From positions 124,001 to 188,000 of the forward strand of contig CALYDD020000401.1 in NCBI GenBank assembly GCA_944472135.2: a stretch of 64,000 bases of DNA. The letters run 5' to 3'. The notes beneath the pieces were generated by a model. It had not been told where the DNA came from. It was given only the letters and a program-made list of their open reading frames with translations, and did not search any database. Within the stretch, counting starts at the first letter, position 1. Every line of letters begins with the position of its first letter. Below are positions 20,984 through 32,999 of the stretch, one piece after another. Both the position numbers and the translations under genes were made by a program. The DNA is from Trichobilharzia regenti. Its lineage: Eukaryota > Platyhelminthes > Trematoda > Strigeidida > Schistosomatidae.

Positions 20984-21579
20984 TATGAGCTCTTAAGGAT
21001 TTCTGTAGAGATGGATAACCAGCAATAAGTGATTAGTCAGTGGACTCTGGATGGACAGGTTCTGGAAAATAAACAAGAAAAAATCAATTAAAACGCAATA
21101 AGATACTGACTTATGTTGTAAAGAACGAAAGAGTAGCTGACAAACTCCGAACCTCAGTTTCACATACTATTCAGTAAATGTAGATCACGCTTACTATTAA
21201 AGTTTACATATGAACGGCTGAAATGACAACAAGATTTTGTAATTTTCAAATCATAGAGCATGTTTCTACACTATCCAGAATCACACACAAAACTGATATC
21301 TATTTGCTATTCAGTAAACAAGTATTAACTTGCCTAACAAGGGTGTAGCTGATTTTTTCCAATTCAAAAGAACTCAAATGGACGAAAATATACGGAGGAA
21401 GAATAATTACAGGGAGAATAGTGAGAAATCAATAGACCTGGTATGTCCCATCTGTGACATTGAGAAGGACTTCATGTCATATCACCGAAAGTCGATAGAG
21501 AGTCGTTCTTAGCCTTTTGATGAACTCAAACACATACTCAATACCCACCTATGTGGCTAACACTAACATTTAAAGACTT

Positions 21580-21860
21580 CATAAGCTGATACAGTGTTTT
21601 GACCTAACCACACCTAACCCTTTTCCACCTTGTCACTGCCAGCTGACACTAACCGACCAAGAAGGTGAGGCCTCAGCATAAGTGTCTTGATCATCTCAAC
21701 CATGTAGCTTTACAACCACATTGACCGATTTTCCCTTCTCATCTAGCTCTATTCCTAACCTAAATATTACACATTATATTGCACAACTTGACAGGGGAAA
21801 CAGCGCACAAACACCTACGGTCATTCACGTTGAAAGACTATATCACCCATACTCTGGCTC
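21580..21860 (-). pseudogene. Second RTE C-terminal fragment, strongly diverged
   Basis: The nucleotide sequence follows that of 19510-19730 in order (gaccgaccaagaaggtgagg, then gattttcccttctc, then ggggaaacagcgcac), at lower identity and with gaps. No frame is open. Confidence 0.45.
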
Positions 21861-22432
21861 CACGAGACCGTTCATTGGCGACTAGCTAGCCTCTTAATGG
21901 CTAAAGTTCGCTTGGTTCACATTTATTAGTGCATCTACGACGAGTTAAGACAAAAGTGTGAACATTGGGTATCCCCGAAGGAAACCACTGGTTGTCATTA
22001 CTTGCTTCGCGTGCTACACGGAATGTGGCGACTTGAACTTCCGCACATTTGTGCAAAGTTCTATGTCGAAAACAGACAGACATTACTTCTCATGACAACG
22101 CCCCACAAGCGTTAAAATGGCTGATTTATCTCTATGAACTGGGACAACCAAAGATCCCCATTACTCCAACAGAAATGTCTCAGATTCCCACACAGTACTT
22201 ATTTTGTTAGTTGACCCAGAGAATAATTTATCACCGCCATCCTTAAGCGCTTCTGGATTCACACTATCGAGTCCCACTGCTTTTACTTCGTTCGAGAGAT
22301 GCGAAAGATTTGTCAACCTCTATTATAACAAATAAAATGACTACCGCACAACTGGCGAATGAATAATTCAGTCATGTGAAAACTAGATTCGTTCTTCAAC
22401 TAAGCCGGAAAATGGGAGATAACGAATGCAAA

Positions 22433-23234
22433 CTAATGAAAAAGATACAACAGCATGACCCCAGAAGGTCTAAATACATTGCAAGTAGAAAACAACCCAG
22501 CTAGCACTGACTCCAACGCAGTGTGAAAACTTCGGGTACCATTGTTAAACAGTGACAATCCATCAACATTCAGCTGCAGATTAACGCAATCAAAAGATGC
22601 AAACTGACACCAACAACTCAGTATAGGCGTAAGTATACTTCGCAAACCAATATGATAGTAAACTCCACTACCAATAACAGTTGAGGGGCATGACTGGCTA
22701 GTTTTGAGAATGTGTCTTATATTTGTTGGTAATCTTGGAATATGCCGTTTGAACAATCTCATAATCTTTCCACCATCAACAATGGATGTTTTAGTGGTCA
22801 TCATAAGCTTTAAGGCAGTCTTCTTAAGCTCTGCCTTTGAATTCCGTTCTTTCGCCTTATCGGAACGTATCTCATGGGACAAAAAAGCACCCGCAGCATT
22901 ACCTTATCAAATAGTCGTCACATTAAATACTAAGAAACCAACTTGGTGAAGTGATTTGCATGTCACTTTGCACGTTTACGACGCTACAAGAAGTTTCATC
23001 TACTAGACATTCAACAGCCTCGACGCTGAAATCGGGAAGTATCATCTTGGCTACGTCACCGAGCAACTCCGATTCCAATCTCTTAGTTCGTCTATACAAT
23101 GTGGATCGGTGGCCTGTCTCTTTTTCAAACAAACCTAAAGCACAAGGCTATATTAATGAGAATAAAGTACTTCTAAGACGTCTAGGGGTATTCACATTAC
23201 TACCACTTGGTACTGCTTCACTTTCAGTATCCAT
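22433..23234 (-). pseudogene. Broken ORF of an unidentified, probably mobile, family
   Basis: A possible start ATG at 23234 (MDTESEAVPSGSN) leads through a shifted frame (GHRSTLYRRTKRLESELLGD) into a 149-codon frame with FKRHIPRLPTNIRHILKTSQ, then LQLNVDGLSLFNN. The order 'short LP.N.R..L.TP, then ..N.DGLP' recalls ORFs seen in many invertebrate genomes next to transposons, but I cannot name the family. At least two frame breaks are visible. It is upstream of the host gene, about 1.5 kb from its start codon. Confidence 0.4.
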
Positions 23235-23504
23235 TTTATTACCTTAAAAAGGACATTACTGCACATACTTAACTCACCTAGTCAGGAGTGCACGACGAAG
23301 AATTTGAAATCGCGGCTTCGGAAGTCAAACTTTAGTTTGAATTCACATAAACAAACGTGTCAAAATAATGGAAATGAAATCGTCATCATTTGTCTTCATG
23401 CCAATTCACAGTGATTACAGACGCATTGTATAATATTCAAGCTGAAATGTTTTTCACCTCATGCAATCCCCATCTTAGTATGACTGCGCTACAAAACCAA
23501 ATTC

Positions 23505-23715
23505 ACCCCTTTCTTCCCATGTTTCCCCTGTTTCCCATATTTTCCCACATTTCCCACGTCTCCAGAAAATAGTTGCCCACGTTTGCCCACTTTTCCCATG
23601 TCACTTGAATAACTAGCCCACTTCTTCCCACTTTACCCATGTTACAGCCCACTTTATCCCACTTTGCCCACATTTCAACGGAAAACTGCCCACGTTTTTA
23701 CCCACATATCCCAGG
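23505..23715. repeat. C-rich TTTCCCA/TTTGCCCAC motif cluster
   Basis: About 20 CCC tracts are spaced 5-12 bases apart. On the minus strand, 23505-23558 reads as six G-tracts of three or four with loops of 5-7 bases, which meets the usual G-quadruplex rule. No coding frame explains it. Confidence 0.7.
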
Positions 23716-23719
23716 TCGA

Positions 23720-26590
23720 AAAAAAAGTAACCGACTGGGCTGACTATGAGCACTCCTGTAAGAAATTGGGAGGTTTTCTTGGAACATATACAAGAATATC
23801 ACTCTTAATGACCACTTTTTAACATTGCATTACTTTTTTGTGGGCGTCTCGTTTTGGGTTGCAGTCACCTGTTGTTCGGCTTTGCACAATCACGTGTTGA
23901 ATTCGTGCTACCGGATTCACATTCAGATTCAGATTCGCATAAGCTCAACCTTGAGATCGATCCAAACAAATTTGTCATGCTTCCGATATGCAAAAGTGGA
24001 CTACTGAAATTCTTAGTGCGAACTGTCCTGCAGTGGACTTTTGAATGACTATCTTTTTCAGTCTTTTTTGTGGCTCTGCTAGACCCCTGAAGGCAGAGTG
24101 ATGGTCGTGTGTTAGTCTGGTAGTTTTTTTAACCCATTAGACTCATACATACGGCGCTAGTCGTTTCCATAGTTAGACCTCCTAAATCGTCTCCCATATT
24201 TAGTAGTCGAAAAAATAATGACTGTTATGACAACGAATTTATTGTGAAAAGGTAAAATATGCCGAAAAATAGGAAACAGATTATTATACATTGGACATTG
24301 GCGGGAAAACACTGTTGGGTGAATTCGGATTAAGGCTGCCGTTGACGAAACTTTATGTGAGGACGATTATCTATATTAAGTCTGTATGTCAGACATCTGG
24401 ATGTAAACCATGGGCTCGTTATTGCTTACTAATACCCCCTTAATGATGATGAGATGACCACGGCTTCCAATGAAGCACTGAGAGAGTACAACAAGCGTAG
24501 CCAAATGATGTGGGAGTGCACTCGAGCTTTGGTTATCTGAGAGGCTATCTCTCAGTGGCTACCGCACGGTTCACAACAATAGCACCATGGGGGACTCTGG
24601 GTGTTATCAGGTTAATCAGTAAACTCAGGAAGTTAATCCCAAAAATACATGGTTTCCTCATCTCCTACATTCACCTTTTCCTTCCAAAGTCCCGCCACCT
24701 CATTCCTGTTCTTCCCTGTTTCTTCTACAAGCTGCTGGCGCGTCTACTCATATGCAGCAGATCACTGAATTTTTCAGTGTCCACATGAGATACTGCGTTG
24801 GTTTAACAGGGGCGTCAAAGGTCTGGTGTAAGTGTACCAATGGGGGGGGAAGCCCCGTACACATTCTGATCACGTATTTCAAATAGTCTGAGCCTACGCC
24901 GTGAGTATAGGATATAAATTACATCTTGGCTGTGTGTGGGACAAAATTAACAGAAAAGAGGGGAAACGGCCCAATCGGGAGTTACACTGAGCGACAGATT
25001 TGCATGCTTTAGCACTAGTGGCGGCATTCCTACAGATCAGTTATGAAAGTTATTTCGTTGGGCTTTCTATCTACACTTGGGACGGGGAAAGCTTCTCATC
25101 TGCCCTTTATAGAATTTCCATGTATATGTTAACTCTGGAGCACTTCATTTAAGAGACTGAAGAGGTGTTCTCCACAAAGATTCAGTAGAGATGGCTGAGT
25201 CCCTGCACAACACAAGAACCTCCTAGATTTGGTTTCCTTAGCAGAAGGTTAAAGAAGTTCACACATTCACCTTAATTTCAGCCATTCAGCCCTCATTGTT
25301 CAATGTATACTTATATCTACTGTCTGAATCGGACTGCAGACATGCGCGTTTTCAAAGAACGAGACCACAAGTCTGCAGTGCGGCGTGGTTGTAAATCTCT
25401 GCACTGCCTTCATGCCATAGTCAATCAATACACCCTTGAGCAGCCGTAAGGGTTACCTTCTCCAGTCATTGCCGTGTTGAGAGTAGCCTTGCCAACAAGG
25501 TTAGGCCAGCCAACCTAGAGAGTCTCAAGGCGATTATACAGCATATCCGTTTTCTGAAGTGGCTCCAACTTAATCCGGTGGGAATTCGTGCGTCTCAGTA
25601 AGTAAGTCAAAATATACCGTCAAGATTCCGTGAAAGTTCAATAACATACGTAGGACTTTTGAATTTACTATCTTTAATCCATAACACTGCACAAATGTCA
25701 GTATTAAGCGACATTTTCCGATAAAAGCACAGGTAATGTAACGTAGTTCAAGAACACAATGCTGCCTATAATGTGTGAGTCGGAGGAACTCTCTTGATGC
25801 AGAATTTCTGTCGAAAAGTGTATAACACAATGCAACTTATCGTTTAACCGCCATAGCAATGAACCACAATACCACAATCTCAGGGAATACACAACAAGGC
25901 AACCGGCAAGAACATGTCACAATCCAAGCCCACTGGTGTAATTAGATTTTAGGAAGTGAATGAAGCCCCAGTTTACTTGAGTTAAACAGTGTGGATCAGT
26001 GACGATTGCTCTGGACTAATGGGTTTTGGAAATATCTAGCGTCAAAGCTCAGCCCGTACTAAAACGAGCCAGAAGTCAAAAGTCTATTCTCACATCATTA
26101 GTATTACTTGCTATGGGTGGGATGGTATTGGGCAGCCTTCTGGTCTCCTGTCTAAAGTAATATGATGTATCTGCAAGGATTCGTTTCATATTCATTTGTC
26201 GGTTTTCGTGCTTCATCTGATTTTCGTCCATTGCCGCTGTATTTGGAAGGGAAAACAAGAATGTTGTGAACCCCTTCCAACACATTAGCAAAAGTAATCC
26301 CTCAATTAGAGCATACATGCGAGGCTCAGAAATGCGTAGCGATGCAACATCAGGGATCATTAGCCCCTTAGAGCAGCCTGAACGTACATATAATGCAAGA
26401 AAATGCATTCCATTGAAGACGGAGCTTACACTGAGAAGTGACCCTCATATATATGAGAATTTCTCCATCAGCATAATCGTCAACTTTTGAAATCAATGTG
26501 GGACACGTCCGTCACGAATATACTTGGCCACGATGGTTAAACGTCCTTGCTAGCATAGCGAACGGTCTACAGCTAGGGCAAGGCATATTT
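23720..26590. other. No gene recognised
   Basis: Short ORFs only, none with a recognisable motif or consistent splice sites. Some unique-looking GC-richer sequence at 25300-25560 may be old repeat. Confidence 0.4.
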
Positions 26591-26599
26591 CCCGGGAGA

Positions 26600-29575
26600 T
26601 AGCTGACACAGTGTCGACATCAAACGCGGATACTAATATCTCTAAAATATTATCTGATTATCACACTGGTGTCTCTCACTGCATGCCATATCCGAACAAA
26701 AGACCATCTCTGACTACCACCTCTAAAACCTACCTGAAGTCTTCCTATGATCCAAAGATATTGGTAAATGAGTCTCATAACATGAATATAGAGGATACTC
26801 ACGGATTATTTTATCAAGATATTGTCCGCTCACTGAAACCATTTAGCCACTGTTTATTTGTTATCCTAGTAAATATGAGATCATTTCTAAGCAAACACTT
26901 AACAGTAAGTGTATTAGCTTCTATATGCAGACCGTCATTGATCATGATTACTGAAGCCTGGTGCACAAGTAAAATCTCCAGTGATAGCCTAAGGATTGAT
27001 AAATACAACCTTTTTCGAGGGGACAGGCAGACAGGTCGTGGGGTGGAACACTAATTTACTGTGAACAATCCATGTGTGAAACCCAGTTTAGTAACCCGAT
27101 TCTGTCACAACTCAATGACTCGATCTGGGTAGAAATAAAAGTTGTCAGAAGTAAACCTATACTTGTGGGTTGTGTGTACCGACCCGTTTCATCCAGCAGG
27201 GAATATGATAATATGCTCAGAAATATTTTTAATGTTACAGCCAATCTTCCTTTTAGTTATAAAATTATCGGAGGTGATTTCAACATGCCAGAAGTATCAT
27301 GGTCTTCACTCCGAGGACCCCAAAGGTATGATAATCTCCTGAATTCCATCGCCACAAGAGGGTGGACACAACACATAAATTCACCCACTAGATCCGCAAA
27401 TATCCTAGACCTTATTTTCACGAACAACATAACACCATCTACAGTACATGGGACACGAATTTCTAGGTAGTGACCATAAAATAGTAGTGTGTTTTTTTGA
27501 CATCTTTCCTGAAACAAAACTCAGTGATGAAGCTGGCCAGATACCTATGAGATTGTACACACATGCTGACTGGGACTTGTATTAGCACTTAATTAGATGT
27601 TCTAATTGGGACTCGTACTTTTCGAACCAGTCCTTAGAGGCAATTCTTAACAACTTTTATCAGAATATTAACTCAAGATTCTTAGTTTCAGATTCCCCAA
27701 AGCGATTATATTCCGATATCGTTTAGAAGAAGTCTACGAAAGCGCTCAATAAAATACTACAGATATCATGACTTATCATCGTTAATTGCTATTACGTCCC
27801 TTCTCAATAGAATTGAAGAGTTGAGAAATATAGGCCTCAGAAACAAAGAAATGCAGGCCATTACTCAGGAGAAATGGTCAAACTTTTCAAAAGTAGGTTG
27901 GCGAACTCCAAAAGAGTCTGTCCGAAAATAATGTACTTAGACGGCATTGCTTACGAAAATAATGAGGCGATATGTGAACTGTTTAGCAAGCACTTCGCCG
28001 GAATATATACCTTAGAGAACGATGAGGTCGTGGATTTCCCACGTAAAACAGACGAATATTTAAGTGACGTAATTTTTGCCACACATGAGATCGATAAAGT
28101 TGTCGCATATCTTAAGCTTAGCAACACTATTGTTCCAGATGGTATATCTTCCGTTCTGCTGAAAAAAGGTGGTAACGAGATGAATCTATTGTTACTCAAG
28201 TTATACTCAATTACATAAAGCGATAGGACATGCCCTAACTCCTAAAAAAGGCTTCTATTGTACCTATACATATATACGGGCCTATAGCTGGTATCAACAA
28301 CTACCGCCCCGTAAACATCACGTTTGTAGTTTCGCGTGTAATGGAAAAGATAGTAAAAACACAAAACATTCAGTACGGTTTCTTAAGTAGAAGGTCGTGC
28401 ACTACTTGCCACTTATATTATTTTGACTACATTACGCAATGCATTGATAATGGGCATTCGTTAACAACATTATTTCTCGACATTAGCAAGGCCTTGGATA
28501 AAGCCCCACATATCAGAGTCCTAACAAAACTTCAATCCTACGGAATAACCAGAATACTTCTCAGATGGATAAGTTCTTTTCTCACAGAAAGAGAGCAATT
28601 GGTCAAAATCAACCACCAGCTGTCTTCATCAAAGCCGATGACGAGTGGTGTAATACAGGGTGGCGTTCTTGGCCCCATTCTATTCCTCTTATTTATAAGT
28701 GACATAGTCTCTGTGATCAAGTATGGCAAGCCATACCTTTTTGCAGATGATGTGAAGATAGTATTTGATTGGTGATATGAGCATCGAAAGCAAGATCCAA
28801 CAAGACTTAAACGGCCTAGGCGATTGGAGCGAGAAGCGGCAATTGACTTTCAACCCAGACAAGTGCGGTATAACCCACCTTGGACACTGGAAACCGATAA
28901 CATGCCTATATATGTACGGTAAGCCCCTCTCAAAACTGAACACAGTCATAGATCTCGAGATAACATACTCAGATTTATCCTTTTCCGATCATGCAAAGAA
29001 GGTTGTATCTGACTGTAAACGACTTACCGCCTTTGTACTGCGTAACTTCTACACCCAAGAAGCAAGAGTAGCTATATATAGGACATGTATCCGTCCCAAA
29101 CTTGAATATTGTGCTCTTCTATTTAGTAACTTCAGGTCTGCGGACAGAAAAAAATCGAGTGTCCAGAGATTCCTAACAAAACGCATAATAGGGTTTGACC
29201 AACAAGTGGAATATGTTGAGAGGTGTATAAGTCTGAAATTAGAACCTCTGTGATTAAGGAGAGTGAAGTGAAACTTATTTCTACTCTTCAAAGTCATTAG
29301 GGAACATCGTTAGAGTAACTCATCCATAACGTGGGAAAATATTAAATCATATCAGCTGCGAAACCACGAATATATTGTCAAGGTGGCTACCCACAGAAAA
29401 TCCATTGGGGCAAACGTTTTCACCATTAAATATTGCACTCCTTGGAACCAACTACCACCTGAAATAAGATGTTGTGAAAACCCCGATGGGTTCAAATGGA
29501 GCCTAGAAAGACACATTAACATGTCCACCCTAGCTCGTATAAAAGACAACAACTGTTGGTGGAACGGAAATTGAA
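26600..29575 (+). pseudogene. CR1-like non-LTR retrotransposon, decayed, ORF1 missing
   Basis: The order of domains matches ORF2 of the element at 37773-41067. Endonuclease blocks are ILVNMRSFLSKHL, MITEAWC, IIGGDFNMPEVSW and NILDLIFTNN. RT blocks are LFLDISKALDKAPHI, SGVIQGGVLGPILFLLFISD and the catalytic FADD near 28740, then the C-terminal IRPKLEYCALL. At least five frame breaks lie between these blocks (near 27055, 27470, 28215, 28340 and 28770). A stop occurs in the RT palm, and N-terminal RT parts are shortened. ORF1 is not found upstream, so it is probably 5' truncated. The name CR1-like rests on motif style. Confidence 0.75.
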
Positions 29576-30468
29576 GGCCTGTCTAGTCTTCAGTATAGTC
29601 ACATACGTATAACTCGACTCTAATACTTACGCAGCGAACGTTTAACTAATATACTGATTTTTATTCTCTATAATCTTGACTAAGTTGTGCTGTTAAAATT
29701 TTCCCTGGAAATAATTGTACTAGCATTCACGCTTTTTAATATTTTACATATGTATTTACTGATATAATAATACTTAGTTATTATGCATGTTCAATTCTTG
29801 AAGTTAAATTTTTATTGAAATACCTAAATTGATTAAAACATCTTTGCAGGAATTGTTCTGTTCCTTTACCACGCCTGTTTCCCTTAGAACGCTCATTTAT
29901 TGAGCCTAATGTATTCTTTGATAATACGAATTATAATATTGAATATACTCTTATCATATATAGTTTGATTTACCTTACGGCTCCTTGTAAGACTAACTAC
30001 CCCTCTTCAGTATACACGCACTGCAGTAGTGTCATCCAAAAGCTAGAATTTTGTTGGTTTAATGTTAATATCTTTTTATAATAAGTGTAGACAGGTTACT
30101 TTGCAGTGTCAAATGTTTACTAAATAGAAGACTGTCATGATAATTTAGTACACTAAGTCCTGTCAACCGACCTTACCTTCAGTCCATACTACCTACATTG
30201 AATCCTAACTATAGTGTTCTGCTGAATCTTGCTCCACTGTTCACAAAACCTATTCTTTTTACTCTTTAAGGTTTAAACTTCCTATAAAGTAATCTGTTAA
30301 TTAGGACGCATGCACACATATATAGTATGTTCATAAAGTTGTACGCGGAGACCTATTGGTAGCACTCATTGAGAAGGCTAGGGAGATGGAATATGAGGTA
30401 CGAACATGTCTGGTACCGAGCAATATATTTGCGATAGCCATAATAATCATAGTCTCAGAGCCTAACAT
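29576..30468. other. AT-rich stretch without recognised genes
   Basis: It follows the CR1-like remnant and ends at the left arm of the inverted repeat. No frame or motif stands out. Confidence 0.5.
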
Positions 30469-31225
30469 CATAAAAGGAGGGAGGGTGGCGCTAGCTGATC
30501 AGTAGATCTGGTGGTGGTCACTAAGTTGAATCGCCTCATTCTGCAGGAACAGCAATATGCAATTTCACGACTCGAGATATTTCTGATTTTTCTGAGGGCT
30601 TAGATCTTTATCTTGAAAAAGATAATAATGAACGCCTAGACAGATCATGCTTCTGCCTTTAAACATATACCATTCGCTCAGCCTATTGTTGAGATGCGAC
30701 CACGTGGGCTCTGCACAGATTTATGGGGCATCCTGTAAATTAACTTGCTATCCATTGTCGGATCTTTGAATACCACTTCACAATGTCTCATCTCATTTAT
30801 TTTCTAATAACGTCTTTACTTGATCCTCATTACATTCGATTAAACCTAACATTTTATAGCTCTTTGGGAATTTGATTCGACTTATTCTATTCCTATTCTC
30901 TATAGGGTACGGTTGTGCACCAAATGAAATAAAAACAACCGGCTTGAGAATAATTGTATTCAAGCCAAAAGTGGACATCATGATAGTAAAACCTTTGTGG
31001 GTAGCATTATACATTGCAAATGAATGTTGTCAGCTTGGGGATTAATTAATTTCCCATTCTATTTCCTTTATAAATGCACTTATTAATGATACTTGCACTT
31101 ACTTATTTCATTACACTTTAATGATTCACCTTAGCACTTTTACTTTTCTAAAACAGCTTTCAGTCTCTTGTAAAGGTTGTACTTACCTCAATATTGATTG
31201 GTTATCGTATGTCTACAACCACGGG
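30469..31225 (+). repeat. Left arm of a ~750-bp inverted repeat
   Basis: It starts ATAAAAGGAGGGAGGGTGGC and matches the reverse complement of 32238-32985 along its whole length at roughly 80% by eye, with small gaps. The central spacer is about 1.0 kb. Confidence 0.8.
30793..31014 (-). CDS. Small ORF in the left arm, unknown function
   Basis: 73 codons from ATG. A second, doubled start (MMSTFG) begins at codon 12. It is followed by a hydrophobic stretch (ILKPVVFISF), then QPYPIENRNRISRIKFPK and an acidic/basic tail. The hydrophobic start followed by a polar small body could be a secreted peptide, but it is weak as a signal. The right arm keeps the first part but breaks the frame before the end. 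A GTAAGT-like donor and an A/T-rich acceptor-like site upstream in the arm suggest a spliced leader exon. No family recognised. Confidence 0.35.
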   Translation of the reverse strand: MYNATHKGFTIMMSTFGLNTIILKPVVFISFGAQPYPIENRNRISRIKFPKSYKMLGLIECNEDQVKTLLENK

Positions 31226-32237
31226 TTGAAGATAGAGGATAGAGGCACAAATGGCTTATGGAGAGGCTGTGATTGGTAGTGTTTCCTTTGCGGAAACGTT
31301 GCGGCTAATACGTGTCTTACGTTACTGAGGTGGGCTTTGAAATAGCAATAGTAAAAGCGGATAGACTTTATAGTTTTTAGCTTAAGGGAACAAGTTAACA
31401 TGCTTATAAATTTCACAAATGTGAGAAGCATTAGATCCACTTAGAACGAGAATACTACTGGGTAACTTAATCAAAGAAGTATAAAGTTTGAAGATTTTAT
31501 CTCTTAGAGTTAGTTGTGACAGATGGAGATGAAAGCCACTTGTTTTGACGAATATTTGTTGACTACACCTGTTGTTTGTTTTGCTTCTATTTATAATTCC
31601 AGACAAAAAAGCAGCAGTCATGACAATAACACCCATTCAATTAAGAGTCGATCGAACTATGTCTACCTGATACAAAGGGCAAACCATAACCAAAATACGA
31701 ATGAAATATGAGAAAACAAGGTCGAAACTTACCGCAACACAACATGAAGATAAAAGAGAAAAGATAAAAGTTACTTGGACAACATTTATAATCCACCAGC
31801 TGGTCGTTTTCCAAAAAGAATGCGGCGATGTTTTATCCAAAAATACATAAATCCACAGCTGCTGTAGTAAACACTCAGTGGAGGTAGGAGCCAACAAAGT
31901 AATGCATTCAAAGCATATGTATACTTCACATGGACACGGAGACTGTCTGCGGAATACGTCAAAATCCAAATCACTGCCTATACAGCCCAAATATAATATA
32001 ATAATGTATATTCTCATATAAACATATAAATTTACATGAAAATGCATGCCATTTTTACAGGCACGATCAAGTATGATATAATATCAAATCGTAGATTGTC
32101 TACAAGTTAATAATGTTTCAACAGTTAAATATTTGATATATATATAAATACACATTGTCTGAACTAGGCTGTATAGTTATTGAATTGTACAATTGTCCTC
32201 CAGGTTGAGCGGGAAAATCGACTTCGTTTCGTTTTCA
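31226..32237. other. Central spacer of the inverted repeat
   Basis: It contains a 136-codon minus frame (31637-32047) with hydrophobic segments and a GTAAGT donor-like site at about 31731. Part of it (about 31995-32237) recurs inverted at 46527-46775. No known protein is recognised. Confidence 0.4.
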
Positions 32238-32985
32238 TCCCGTGGTTGTCGGCATACGATAACCAACCAAAATTGAGGTAAGTACAACGTTTACAAGGGA
32301 TTGAAAGCTGTTTTAGAAAAGTAAAAGTGCTGAGGTGAATCATTAAATTGTAATGAAATAGGTAAGTGCAAGTATCATTAATAAATGCATTAAAAAAAAG
32401 AAAACTCCCTAGGCTGACAACGTTCATTTGCAATGTATAATGCTACACGTATATCTCGTACTATCATGATGTCCACTTTTGGTTTTAATACATTTATCCT
32501 CAGTTGTGCCAGTTGTTTTTGTTTTATACCTTTTCGTGCATTTAATGTACAACCGTACCCTTCAGAGAGTAGGAATATGATAAGTCATAAAGAGCTGTAA
32601 AATGTTAGGTTTAATGGGATATAATGAGGATCAAGTAAAGACGTTATTGGAAAATGAATGAGATAAGACATTGTGAAGTGGTATTTAAAGATCAGTCAAT
32701 AGACAGCAAGTTAGTTTATAAGATGCCCCATAAAACTGTGCACATCCCACATGGTCGCATCTCAACAATAGGCTGGGCGAATAGTATGTATTTAGAGGTA
32801 GAAGCATGATCTGTCAAGGCGTTCATTATTATCTTTTTCAAGATAAAGATCTAAGCCCTCATAAAAATCAGAAATATCTCGAGCCTTTAATTTGTATATT
32901 GCTGTTCCTGCAGAATGGGGCGATCCACCTTAGTGACCACCACCATATCTACTAATCAGCTAGCGCCACCCTCCCTCCTTTTATA
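32238..32985 (-). repeat. Right arm of the ~750-bp inverted repeat
   Basis: The inverted match of 30469-31225. It ends CCCTCCCTCCTTTTAT followed by a TA run. Confidence 0.8.
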
Positions 32986-32999
32986 TATATATATATGGT

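Noticed and set aside
31637..32047. 136-codon hydrophobic ORF with a GTAAGT donor, possible membrane protein exon
   Set aside because: No recognisable family, and it overlaps a dispersed repeat in the inverted-repeat spacer.
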